A DNA stretch of 16,736 bases, taken from assembly GCA_027382625.1 (NCBI GenBank), contig JAJKFJ010024244.1, forward strand, positions 1 to 16,736, read 5' to 3'. This document shows, one piece after another, positions 9,401-16,736 of this stretch (position 1 is the stretch's first letter; each line of letters starts with the position of its first letter). The notes beneath the pieces are model-generated. The model was not told the DNA's origin. It worked only from the letters and a program-made list of their open reading frames with translations, and did no database searches. This stretch comes from Tetmemena sp. SeJ-2015. Lineage: Eukaryota > Ciliophora > Spirotrichea > Sporadotrichida > Oxytrichidae. The translations under genes and the position numbers were made by a program.

Positions 9401-12364
9401 GACTTTTAGATTTTATTGGCTGCCTACTACTCAGAGGAGGCAGCTCTGTTCTTCTACTAAGGTAGCAGTTTAGAATTTGAGGAGGACAGTTTTTAGAAAT
9501 TGTTATTTATTTGATAGTTGATGACTTTGATGCTTGATTTTATTATTTGAGCAGTACTAACTCCAGTCTTTGAAGAAGATCTCTGTCTTTCCTTTGATCG
9601 AGGAGGACTTAGATGCTAATTTATGTTCACTCTGGAGGTGTTTTAACTGACCACATTTGAACTGCTGCTCTTTAAAGAAAAATCACTAATAAAAATAATC
9701 TTGCTTAAGCAAGACATAGACGATGATAAAAAATAGAATGCTTTGAAATTGTGATTACTTTTGCAGTTTGTTTATTTGCTTGAGTATGCTGATGGAGGAC
9801 ATATTTTTGAAGGAAATGTTGCTGTTTGAATTTTGATTGTTTGGATTGATGTAAGAAACTCTACTATTGTTTTGACTAGAACTCATCGGAGTGATACTAG
9901 AAACATCACCCGAGGGAACAATCTCCTTCTTAAAATGATCATATTCGCAGCTTCCTCTCATATATAATAATGTGTCAAAGCAACAGATTACTCTTTTTCA
10001 TGTTGATGAAATTCTTTAGAGCTTGCTTTTTGTGAATAGCTTATTGATAATTACGATAGTTCTTCTTTTGCATTTGTGTTGTTTCTACATTTGATTTGTC
10101 TTGCTTTAAGCTATCAGGGTACATCGATATCTTATTTCCATTTATTAAAGCCCTCCTGTTATTGATATTCGCTGACTGTCTAGTTTTAGAGCTGAGTAAG
10201 TCACATTCAAAGAAATTTAAAATTATGCTTATAGAGCTTGAAGCGGAGGACGTACTTTGTTTATTGTGTCTATGTTGAGGGGGAGATTTTTTCCTAATCA
10301 TTATCTATGTGAAGTTCTAGATTCCTTGAGCCTAGTTCTCTTTTGAACGCTATCTGTCTCTAATCTTAGACTGCTTGACATCATCTTCTTAATCAGCTTC
10401 TGACTTGCTGCTAATAATGAGTGGACCCTAAGTAAATTAGATTTTACAAGGATGAGAATGATTTAAAGTTGAGAGTTGATAGTAGAGCTCTTAATCAGGT
10501 TTAGGCTTGAGTTAGCTTGTGGATGGTGGGGAGATTAGCTTAAGCCGAGTATCTTTGGGAGTTTACTGGTCGGCTTTGAAAGATAAAACATTAGTTGACT
10601 GTTTAAATATAAGATATAGGAGACTGCCAACTCTCCCTCACATTTTCATAGTAATTTTAAATGGTGGCTTGTGTAAGGGGTGACTGTGTATTCAAGGGGT
10701 TAGGGTACACTGAACTTCTTGGGTCATTAGCGTTTACAGCTACAGCTGCTTGAGGTTTTATAGAATCAAGTCTCTCCATTTAAAAATCAGGGAGTTGGTT
10801 GAAAGGCTCAGCTTTGAAGTCTTAAGAGGCTAAGAGATCATTAAGAAATATAATATCTAACTTTAAATTCAAAGATGAGAATGGCCTATAGGGCTTGCAA
10901 TACTCTTTGATCTATCTGTAAGAGCCGTCTATGTATTTGTAAACTCTCTGCCAGAGAAAGTATAAAAGGTATAATTGTATTATTTTATTTCTTTTCATAA
11001 AGATTTGACAAGGACGTTGAATTCTCCTGACGATCTGAGTCTAGTTAAAGAACTTAGTTGCTATTGCTTCCTAGCACTCATACCTTGCTCCTTAAGCTGA
11101 GTTTGACTAATCTCTCTTTCTATTGCATTTTCATAATCCTCCAAGGCTTTATCAAAGTTGCCTCTTTAGTTTTCACAAGCAGCCAGACTGTAAGCTGACT
11201 TCAAGTTAGTTTTATCATAGTCAACTGATTTCTGAAAATACAGTGCAGCTTATAAAATCTAAATCTCAAATAACATTTTTAAGCTATGTCTAGTAAATTT
11301 TGCTTCTGAGAGAGCGCTCCTTTGTAGTAGAATATCTGCGATAGAATTGGATTAGTGAGATAAGTCTAGTTCTGTTAAGAGTGCAAGATCTCCTCTATGA
11401 GGAGTGAAGCCTCTTAAAACGAGTCTTGCTTCAAAAGTAGGTTCACTCTTTTCAAGTTCTAATTGATCTCCTAGTGCTTAGGAGAGAGGTTGTACAGATC
11501 GAAGTTTCCATAAGTTAATATGATATGAATTAACTTAGGCTTCATAAAATGTAAGTTGACGTGATAGAAGTAGTATTTGATAGGACAGATCGGCTCATGT
11601 GTTTTAATTAAGGGTTCATAGTCTGTTGATGAATTTGAATCTGCTGCTATAGTAACTAAAGTTGCTGTTGCTGTAGCTCCTGCTACTCTTTTTCGTACTA
11701 TTTCATAAATTTCTATCTCCTGTCTACTACCTCTACATTTTGGAGTTGATATTCATCTTAAGTTGAAATCTGATGGTTATTTAAAGCATTGGAGTTATTT
11801 GATAGTGGAGTGAGAGCTTATAGCACAAAATCTTCCTTTGAAATTGGTGAAGAAGATTCTCTCACTGGATTATCAAGGAAGAAGTTTTGAAGGTCAAGGG
11901 TTACTACCCTTTAAGAAAGTGGGGCTTGGGGAAATTTAGAAGTCTCGTAGGGTACTTGCTAGTTTGGTGAAAATCTAATCTAGCTTCTCTAGTTGCCTTC
12001 TTAATTTTTCCAGGTTTTAATTTCTTGTGAGGATTGGATTTGATCTAGTTTATCCAATGCTGGAGATTCAAGTTATTTAAGGGACAAAGTCTTAACCTAT
12101 GCAGATGAAATAGGGGCTTGATTTATAAGAATAATTATAAGCATTATTTAACATCAGATATTGATTCTCTTAGTCTTGGATTTTGGTTGTTTTAGATTAT
12201 GTGGTATCTCTTTATTCGTTTTGCCTTGCATTTCTACTCTCAGGAGCAAGGTGAGGGTGCACGTTTGCCTAGACTGTTGAATACTATGAGGTAGGAGAAA
12301 TAAGTAAATTTTGCTATGGTGAGGATGTATTTGATAATGGAGGTAATGGAAACTAAGCTATCAT
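6407..12364 (-). CDS. Long TPR-repeat protein with Ser/Gln-rich linker
   Basis: Start ATG at 12364-12362 (MIAQFPLPPLSNTSSP); TGA at 6409-6407. Order of parts: disordered N-terminus (to about 11720), a Gln-rich coiled coil (about 11600-11690), a first TPR array (about 11050-11560: IFYYKGALSQKQ, AALYFQKSVDYDKTN, NFDKALEDYENAIERE), a long basic Ser/Asn/Gln-rich linker (about 9100-10950), a helical block (LSEVKAATILKLCKIVDSS, about 9000), a second TPR array (about 7150-8450: KQYQECLKIITQIL, DYILAFYQLAKC, FRYQDAILDF, YYHEALTFYQ) and a Gln/Ser-rich tail. TPRs are helical protein-binding scaffolds, so an adaptor or ciliary/cytoskeletal role is possible, but none is shown. At least a dozen introns of 17-59 nt splice in phase. 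One frame break near 7160 is unresolved. It could be two genes; I found no clear internal stop plus start. Confidence 0.68.
7391..7436 (-). other. 46-nt intron
   Basis: GTAAGA...CATTTTAG on the minus strand. Joins MANESISE to ALLLKPSHEKS within a TPR helix pair; the unspliced frame reads AT-rich IYIHF-type sequence. Confidence 0.75.
7506..7564 (-). other. 59-nt intron
   Basis: GTACTATGC...TTGTTAG. Phase 2; gives KNFKFYASSDSDNKF and places both flanking TPR exons in one frame. Confidence 0.7.
7672..7703 (-). other. 32-nt intron
   Basis: GTAAGG...TGAATAG. Phase 0 between SLSQTFR and TVLLIAKCYLK. Confidence 0.7.
7953..8011 (-). other. 59-nt intron
   Basis: GTTTGTG...TTTGCAG. Phase 0; links LRTIQQ to NYEDYVGFGCSS. 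Donor is GTTTGT, unlike the commoner GTAAG. Confidence 0.6.
8085..8103 (-). other. 19-nt intron
   Basis: GTAAGG...TATTTAG. Phase 2; converts SCLYL into LNKLQGNLPLSRKELLSCL and makes the next splice phase-consistent. Confidence 0.65.
8448..8464 (-). other. 17-nt intron
   Basis: GTTGAG...CCTAAG. Phase 0; joins the Ser/Gln-rich linker (SPSNQKMTET) to SHFKLEEIFQRRELE at the start of the second TPR array. Confidence 0.55.
9065..9098 (-). other. 34-nt intron
   Basis: GTACCT...ATTGAG. Phase 1; moves from the SKLQQSQK frame to the TSSLSEVKAATILK frame. All three frames are open here, so the call depends on protein-likeness. Confidence 0.5.
9955..9991 (-). other. 37-nt intron
   Basis: GTAATC...ATGAGAG. 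Phase 1; joins FINMKK to SCEYDHFKKE and removes an in-frame TGA. Confidence 0.6.
10428..10447 (-). other. 20-nt intron
   Basis: GTAAAATC...TACTTAG. Phase 0; leads into IISSKSEADQEDDVKQSK, a clearly better frame. Confidence 0.65.
10574..10599 (-). other. 26-nt intron
   Basis: GTCAAC...TTTCAAAG. Phase 0; joins SPISYIQT to PTSKLPKILGLSQSP. Confidence 0.6.
11050..11560 (-). other. Central TPR array
   Basis: LLKQDSFQEASLLIEEIL, IFYYKGALSQKQNLLDIA, AALYFQKSVDYDKTN and NFDKALEDYENAIERE follow one another with about 34-residue spacing, and the last unit matches the TPR consensus very well. A 26-nt intron at 11249-11274 sits between helices. Confidence 0.75.
11249..11274 (-). other. 26-nt intron
   Basis: GTTATT...TTATAAG. 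Phase 1, between two helices of the central TPR array. Confidence 0.6.
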
Positions 12365-12767
12365 ATTTTTATCTGAATTCATATTTTCAATTATTAACTG
12401 CTAACCATTTATCATTACGAATTTTCCATTAAGAATATGACTTCACACTATACTCTAAATGCTCTATATTTTTGGTATTAAGAACGATAAATTTAAAGTG
12501 TGAAGGTTAAGTTGTTTTCGAAATATCTTATGTTGAGATTTTGGGCTTCTTCCTGAACAGCAACTCCTACTATTGCTTTGTGTTTTTACTTCTTTTAATA
12601 ATTTGGATTATCTTTAAAATTACTCTTGTGGGACTTAATTTATAGTTATCGCATTTTTAATAAATTAATCTCACAGCATTTCCATATTGTAAACACACAA
12701 TAAATTTCAATAAAAGAATAAGTTATAAAGATCATTAAGAGGTCTTTATTTTGGGAATATTAATAAA
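12365..12767. promoter_or_regulatory. Divergent intergenic region with presumed promoters
   Basis: About 403 bp between the ATG of the minus-strand TPR gene and the ATG of the plus-strand phosphatase gene. It is AT-rich and without convincing coding frames. The two starts face away from each other, so promoters for both genes should lie here. A 9-bp inverted repeat (12441-12449 and 12497-12505) is the only structured element I noticed. No defined core promoter motif can be named for this organism. Confidence 0.55.
12441..12505. repeat. Inverted repeat in divergent intergenic region
   Basis: CTTCACACT at 12441-12449 and its exact reverse complement AGTGTGAAG at 12497-12505, with 47 bp between. 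Placement midway between divergent starts would suit paired binding sites, but chance occurrence is possible. Confidence 0.4.
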
Positions 12768-15700
12768 ATGAGAAGCGGTGAACGGGAAAAGGATAATAAA
12801 AAGGGTGCCTCCCTAACTAAGCAAACTACGATTACAAACACACTTGGACAAAGGAGGACCTCCAAATATCTCAATTTTCAAAAACTCTAGTAAGAATATG
12901 ATGTGCCCGTTAAGACTAAGCCAAATAATAAGGTTACTAGTAATAACCAGGGGAATATTAAAAAGAGAGACTAAATTGAGATCGGACAAAATTACAGCAA
13001 TAATCACTCTCATTAAAGACAGTTTTTATATTATTTAAAGAGTTCTTTTCTTAAAGAGAAGAATTAATAGAGGAAGAGGTCGCGAATTAGTCCTCTGACT
13101 CTTAAGATAATCCATACGACATAGATGCTGAGTTGCCAGATTGAAATAAAACCTTCTCTTTATTTTAAGTGATTGCTGCGATGAGGACATCGGAGATTTA
13201 GATGTTGTGCGTCAGAGCTCTAATTACAACTACAGCGAGTACATTAGACTGAATCCCCTTGTTGTTGATAAGGGAAGCTCAACTTATTTACCTATAATGG
13301 GTTATCAATAATTGTAAATAATTATCTTTAGCTCGCAATTAACACTCGTACCTAGCAGCTTATTGAATAACTAATAGTATAGATTTAAATCATAGCTATT
13401 AGAACAGCGAAGAGCAATACTCAAAGAAGGCAGGCTAATTGCTGGAGTACCCTGTGGATGGACCAGGGAGTCAAGACGACATATAAAATCGAACTACAGG
13501 ACACGATACAGTTCAAAATGCTGCGCCTTTGCACCATCATAATTTTTTTCATTTTTACATTTATCATACAGTAAAGTTGGAAGATAGTGTGGACAAAGAG
13601 GCTTAGCTTTTTAAGAGAGTATACACCGTCAATACTTTTGATAGGCCTTAGAAATCTCTATTCATATCAATAATACTCATCATTATATCTTTCAATATGA
13701 TTATTATCTCTGTTGGATCAAATACTTAGAAGAGAAAGGGCGAACTACTCCCCTCGTAATAAGATACAGGGATCACTTGGGAAGATCTTGTCTAACGAGG
13801 ATTTAAAATACCTGAGCATCAGATCTGAAACTCCAAGACTTGATGGAGTGTCCAGGAAAAACTCCAGCAAAAGGAAATTATTCTTTGATAATCAAACTAA
13901 TGTCCACAATCAATTTTTTAAAGTTGCCTTTATCATTTTTATAGTTTGAAATACTTTTGAATGACCTGAGACATAGAGATCTATTAGATGGGGATGGCTC
14001 AAACAAAAATTTCCTTTTAAAAGTAGCTAAGCGTCCACTATCAGGTTGCAAGATTTCCAAGAATAATTTTCTAAACATTATAAACACTCTTATATATAGT
14101 TATAATTAACCATAAATTTTGCATTCTTTTGTATAAATTCAATTCTCTTTGTAAGATTTATTGATTAGTAAGCTGTCTGCTTAAAATCTCTAAGAAATCG
14201 AATAGGTAGGCGTCCCTGGAGGAAGTCCTTTATTAAGATAAGCTATCATAAATTAGGCAGACAGAAGTCCATTGAATAAGTCTCAAACTAATATCCATAT
14301 CATGCAAATAAATTAAGATAGCTATCTTTAATTAAATGAAATAAGAATAGCAAAATTAAAAACAGAGTAGTGATGTTTTATTTAAACAGCTATTCAGCTC
14401 AAATTATTTCCTTAAATTCGATCTGACAATAGCAAAATATCTCTTTGTTCTTATATTTTATAATATCATTCTTATTCAACAATCTTAGCTCATAATGAAC
14501 AAATGTTCTCTCTGATTTTTATCATATTCTCTTCTATAATGATATGCCAGCTGAGTTTGGAAATTATCTCTAAGCCCCAAATAAGATCATAGTTTATTAT
14601 TCTTCATTTTCTGTAAACTTTAATTTCATTTAAAGAAAGGAAATAAAGGCTCAATGTCCAATCGTAGACACTCTGGACCTGACTTACAAAAGAATTTTAA
14701 ATTTATACCTAAATCTTAATTTGGAGCGGGCGAATTCAGAACAGTTCAAGAATGAGATAGCTGAGGATTAGCAATCGCAGGTGTCCCAAAATAGTAGCAG
14801 AAGAGGCGGCAAGAACTCCTATAGGACTGTAAAGAAGATTTAGAGTTCCCCTTCTGGCAAGAAGAAAGTTTAGAAACACATGGATTTATAATAGTCTAAA
14901 AATGATTTAGTAAAGTTGTTCTGATTACAAGGCGGCATGTATCTTCTGCAAATGCCGCAGAAAATGGGAAATAGAGTAACATTATTAACGCAACTGATGG
15001 GGAAGATTAAAATGAGGGAGAAGGTTCACTCACTAAAAAGAGTAAAGGATCTACTGTTAGAGATGGAGCATAAGCAGTGCAGATTAAAATTGATAATGGC
15101 TTTCAGGCAATCTTTTCAACAACAAAATTGCATAGTTTATTTCCTAATAAAAATCTCACAGGAGAGTTAGTAAATAAATGTGGAAGGTCTAGGTAACGAT
15201 ACAGAAAATATTTCCACTCGCAAGATTGCCGTATTCATCTTTTAAACCATTTTAAGTAAGGATATAGATTGCTGGAAAGAAAGGATTACTAAAATCGAAA
15301 AAGGTGATGACTCAAGATGAAGTTCAAGATGGAGATTAATTTCTGAAGGTAGGAGGGATCGCGGATCGAGTGTGTGGAAGCAGCAGGAAGATGAGGAAGA
15401 CTATCTCTTGCAGCCCAAATCAGCGTTTCAAGAGTGAAATGATCCTGCCTTATACTAAACTAAATATTTTATCTCATTTCTTGCCTGATGCATTAGGAGA
15501 GAGTTTAGAAGTATCAAAAGCAGATGAGGGTTTGAAATTAGCAGTTGCTCCTGTTAGCATCCTAAAGAAGAGAAACACGCATATTGAGAAATCCCCTAGA
15601 ATCTTTGCTACTTCATCAAAGCAGGTCATTCCCTCCTCTATCGGGAATAAACAAAAGAAGACTGTCAGGTTTTCTGCAAAAGCTTAAATCCATGAATATG

Positions 15701-16736
15701 AAAAACTTAAAGACATCAGTGATACTCTATAAATGAATAGTCGTTAATTCTATTTGTAATACTTCATCAAGTGACTAAGATTCTGAATGCGAAAATATTC
15801 TTATATACATTCAATTTATTACATTTACAATTTCGATAGTTTGGATCCAGGGCAAATAACAGAGGAATCAAAGCAGTACCTCTACAATAAAAAGGACATT
15901 GAGCTGTTATCATAAGTCAAGAAGCCTTTCCACAAATTCATTATCCCTCCCGACGACCCAGTCTTCAAATATGACTATCAACAGATCTTTCTCAAAGATA
16001 GAGATGCAAAGAAACGCTTCTATAACGAGTTCAAAGTGTGTAGAGCCTACTATAAAAAGAAACCACGTCTCGGCTTTGATGAGAGAACATAAAAAATATT
16101 GTATAATCATTATAAGCTCATTAAAATTTAAACTCTGAAAGGGATGTTGAAAAATTGTGCTCGAAAGGCTAATGTACAATAGTATACAGTCAGGTCGGAT
16201 GGAACAAAGAAGCACACCAGAAAAAGTAATATTTCTATTTACAATCTTAATTTCGTCTTTAGCTATCGTATTTGACTTGGATAACACCCTCGTGAAATCA
16301 GCGTACAAGAAACACAAGCTGAGTGACTATGACTCTTATATCTATGTTAACATACTTTATATTTAAGCAGAAGGAATTTTTTATACTTGGCACCAAGAGA
16401 ATAAGAGTAATTGATTTCTAATCTTTCTTACACATATAGTTATACCTTTCTTATCGACCGTTCATACGGGAGATGTTGGAACAGCTGCGTTAAGACTTCG
16501 AACTGATACTTTACTCCTCGCAGTCAAGAGAGTACACTCAGATATAATTTTGAATCTAAGAATGTATAAGTATGGTTTTTTTCTTTCTCAGAAAGCAGCT
16601 CTCTTGCTGACAATAAATCCGACTGATACCTATCCGTGCGTGTTTCACCAAATCCTTTGCAAGGAAGAGTGCATTTACATGGACGACATAGACATTCACA
16701 TTTCAGATCTAGACATACTCACTGATAATAGAAACA
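12768..16736 (+). CDS. FCP1/NIF-type phosphatase with long N-terminal extension (3' partial)
   Basis: Predicted Mg-dependent Ser/Thr protein phosphatase of the HAD superfamily (FCP1/SCP family, which acts on the RNA polymerase II CTD and other proteins). Start ATG at 12768 (MRSGEREKDNKKGAS). The N-terminal half is disordered: acidic stretches (EELIEEEVANQSSDS, DDCCDEDIGDLDVV), Ser/Lys-rich parts, then a more ordered region (VQVTIQKIFPLARLPY, KKVMTQDEVQDGD), and an RVxF-like KKTVRFSAKA at about 15655-15684. The catalytic domain begins about 16225: TIVFDLDNTLVKSA holds the DxDxT signature, followed by YLSYRPFIREMLEQL, DFELILYSSQSREYT and CVFHQILCKEECIYM, in NIF-domain order. The window ends before the last motif. 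Splices at 13022, 13132, 13301, 13348, 13923, 14367, 14613, 14744, 14915, 15170, 15771, 16226 and 16346 keep one phase, arguing for a single gene. The join near 13650-13770 and one base near 16551 are unresolved. Confidence 0.75.
13022..13056 (+). other. 35-nt intron
   Basis: GTTTTT...TTAAAG. Phase 2; leads into EELIEEEVANQSSDS. Confidence 0.65.
13132..13169 (+). other. 38-nt intron
   Basis: GTTGCC...TTTTAAG, containing TGA in frame. Phase 2; joins YDIDA to DDCCDEDIGDLDVV. Confidence 0.65.
13301..13331 (+). other. 31-nt intron
   Basis: GTTATC...TCTTTAG. Phase 1; joins STYLPIM to ARNQHS, consistent with the next splice. Confidence 0.6.
13348..13377 (+). other. 30-nt intron
   Basis: GTACCT...CTAATAG with TGA inside. 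Phase 2; gives HSIDLNHSYQNSEEQYSKK. Confidence 0.6.
13923..13944 (+). other. 22-nt intron
   Basis: GTTGCC...TTTATAG. Phase 0; joins VHNQFFK to FEILLNDLRHRDLLDGDG. Confidence 0.7.
14367..14397 (+). other. 31-nt intron
   Basis: GTAGTGATG...TATTCAG with TGA inside. Phase 2; joins IAKLKT to DSNYFLKFDLTIAKYL. An acceptor 8 nt earlier is also possible. Confidence 0.55.
14613..14635 (+). other. 23-nt intron
   Basis: GTAAACTTT...TTTAAAG. Phase 0; joins NKIIVYYSSFS to KGNKGSMSNRRHSGPD. Confidence 0.65.
14744..14765 (+). other. 22-nt intron
   Basis: GTTCAAG...AGCTGAG with TGA inside. Phase 0; joins FGAGEFRT to DQQSQVSQNSSRRGG. Confidence 0.65.
14915..14931 (+). other. 17-nt intron
   Basis: GTTGTTCTGATTACAAG. 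Phase 2; joins SKNDLVK to RHVSSANAAENGK, removing a TGA. Confidence 0.7.
15170..15186 (+). other. 17-nt intron
   Basis: GTAAATAAATGTGGAAG. Phase 0; joins NKNLTGEL to VQVTIQKIFPLARLPY. Confidence 0.65.
15771..15839 (+). other. 69-nt intron
   Basis: GTGACT...TCGATAG with TGA at its start. Phase 2; joins FYLQYFI to NLDPGQITEESKQYL. This splice ties the N-terminal extension to the phosphatase part; if it is wrong, the TGA at 15772-15774 ends one gene and the phosphatase is a separate gene. Confidence 0.55.
16226..16262 (+). other. 37-nt intron
   Basis: GTAATA...CTTTAG. Phase 1; joins KKHTRK to TIVFDLDNTLV, the start of the catalytic domain. Confidence 0.75.
16346..16439 (+). other. 94-nt intron
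   Basis: GTTAAC...CACATATAG. Phase 0; joins SDYDSYIY to LSYRPFIREMLEQLR, matching the expected order of NIF-domain segments. Confidence 0.65.

Noticed and set aside
12361..12767. tRNA or small RNA gene in the divergent intergenic region
   Set aside because: No cloverleaf with A/B-box-like sequence could be found by eye.
13670..13735. Transmembrane helix (SLFISIILIIISFN) in the phosphatase-gene product
   Set aside because: The stretch is AT-rich and lies where the frame must change by splicing. Translated intron sequence commonly looks like this, so I did not call a membrane segment.

Overview
The window looks like nuclear DNA of a ciliate that reads TAA and TAG as glutamine and stops only at TGA. 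Translated with the standard code it gives only short fragments. When TAA/TAG are read as Gln and short GT...AG introns are removed, long Ser/Gln/Asn-rich proteins appear on both strands, with TGA at the two gene ends I could define firmly. Introns run from 16 to about 125 nt, many only 16-37 nt. I see no telomeric C4A4/G4T4 repeats, rRNA, tRNA, transposon or CRISPR. Several genes lie in a row, so this is a multi-gene chromosome segment and not a single-gene nanochromosome. The genus cannot be fixed from the sequence; the code fits oligohymenophorean or spirotrich-type ciliates.

Layout: (1) 1-2747 minus, the 5' and middle part of a gene for a low-complexity, phospho-Ser-type protein with coiled coils and an RVxF-like motif; it runs off the left edge and may have one more exon up to about 2900. 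(2) 2949-3589 plus, a compact gene with a 17-nt intron and a conserved-looking but unassigned product. (3) 3640-5992 plus, a Gln/Asn-rich, poly-Q protein with a helix resembling the end of a PX domain, starting 50 bp after gene 2. (4) 5993-6406, AT-rich space between convergent genes. (5) 6407-12364 minus, a long gene with many introns whose product carries two tetratricopeptide (TPR) arrays separated by a Ser/Gln-rich disordered region. (6) 12365-12767, a 403-bp divergent intergenic region, presumably carrying both promoters. (7) 12768 to the right edge, plus, a gene with a long acidic/disordered N-terminal part followed by an FCP1/NIF-type (HAD superfamily) phosphatase domain with the DLDNT active-site motif; it is cut off by the window end.

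The genes do not form an obvious pathway. Two of them (1 and 7) carry PP1-docking-like [K]-x-V-R-F motifs and one is itself a predicted phosphatase, so a phosphorylation theme is possible but speculative. Exon models were built by hand from reading-frame openness and GT/AG phase. Splices listed separately are the ones I trust; other joins inside the genes are approximate.
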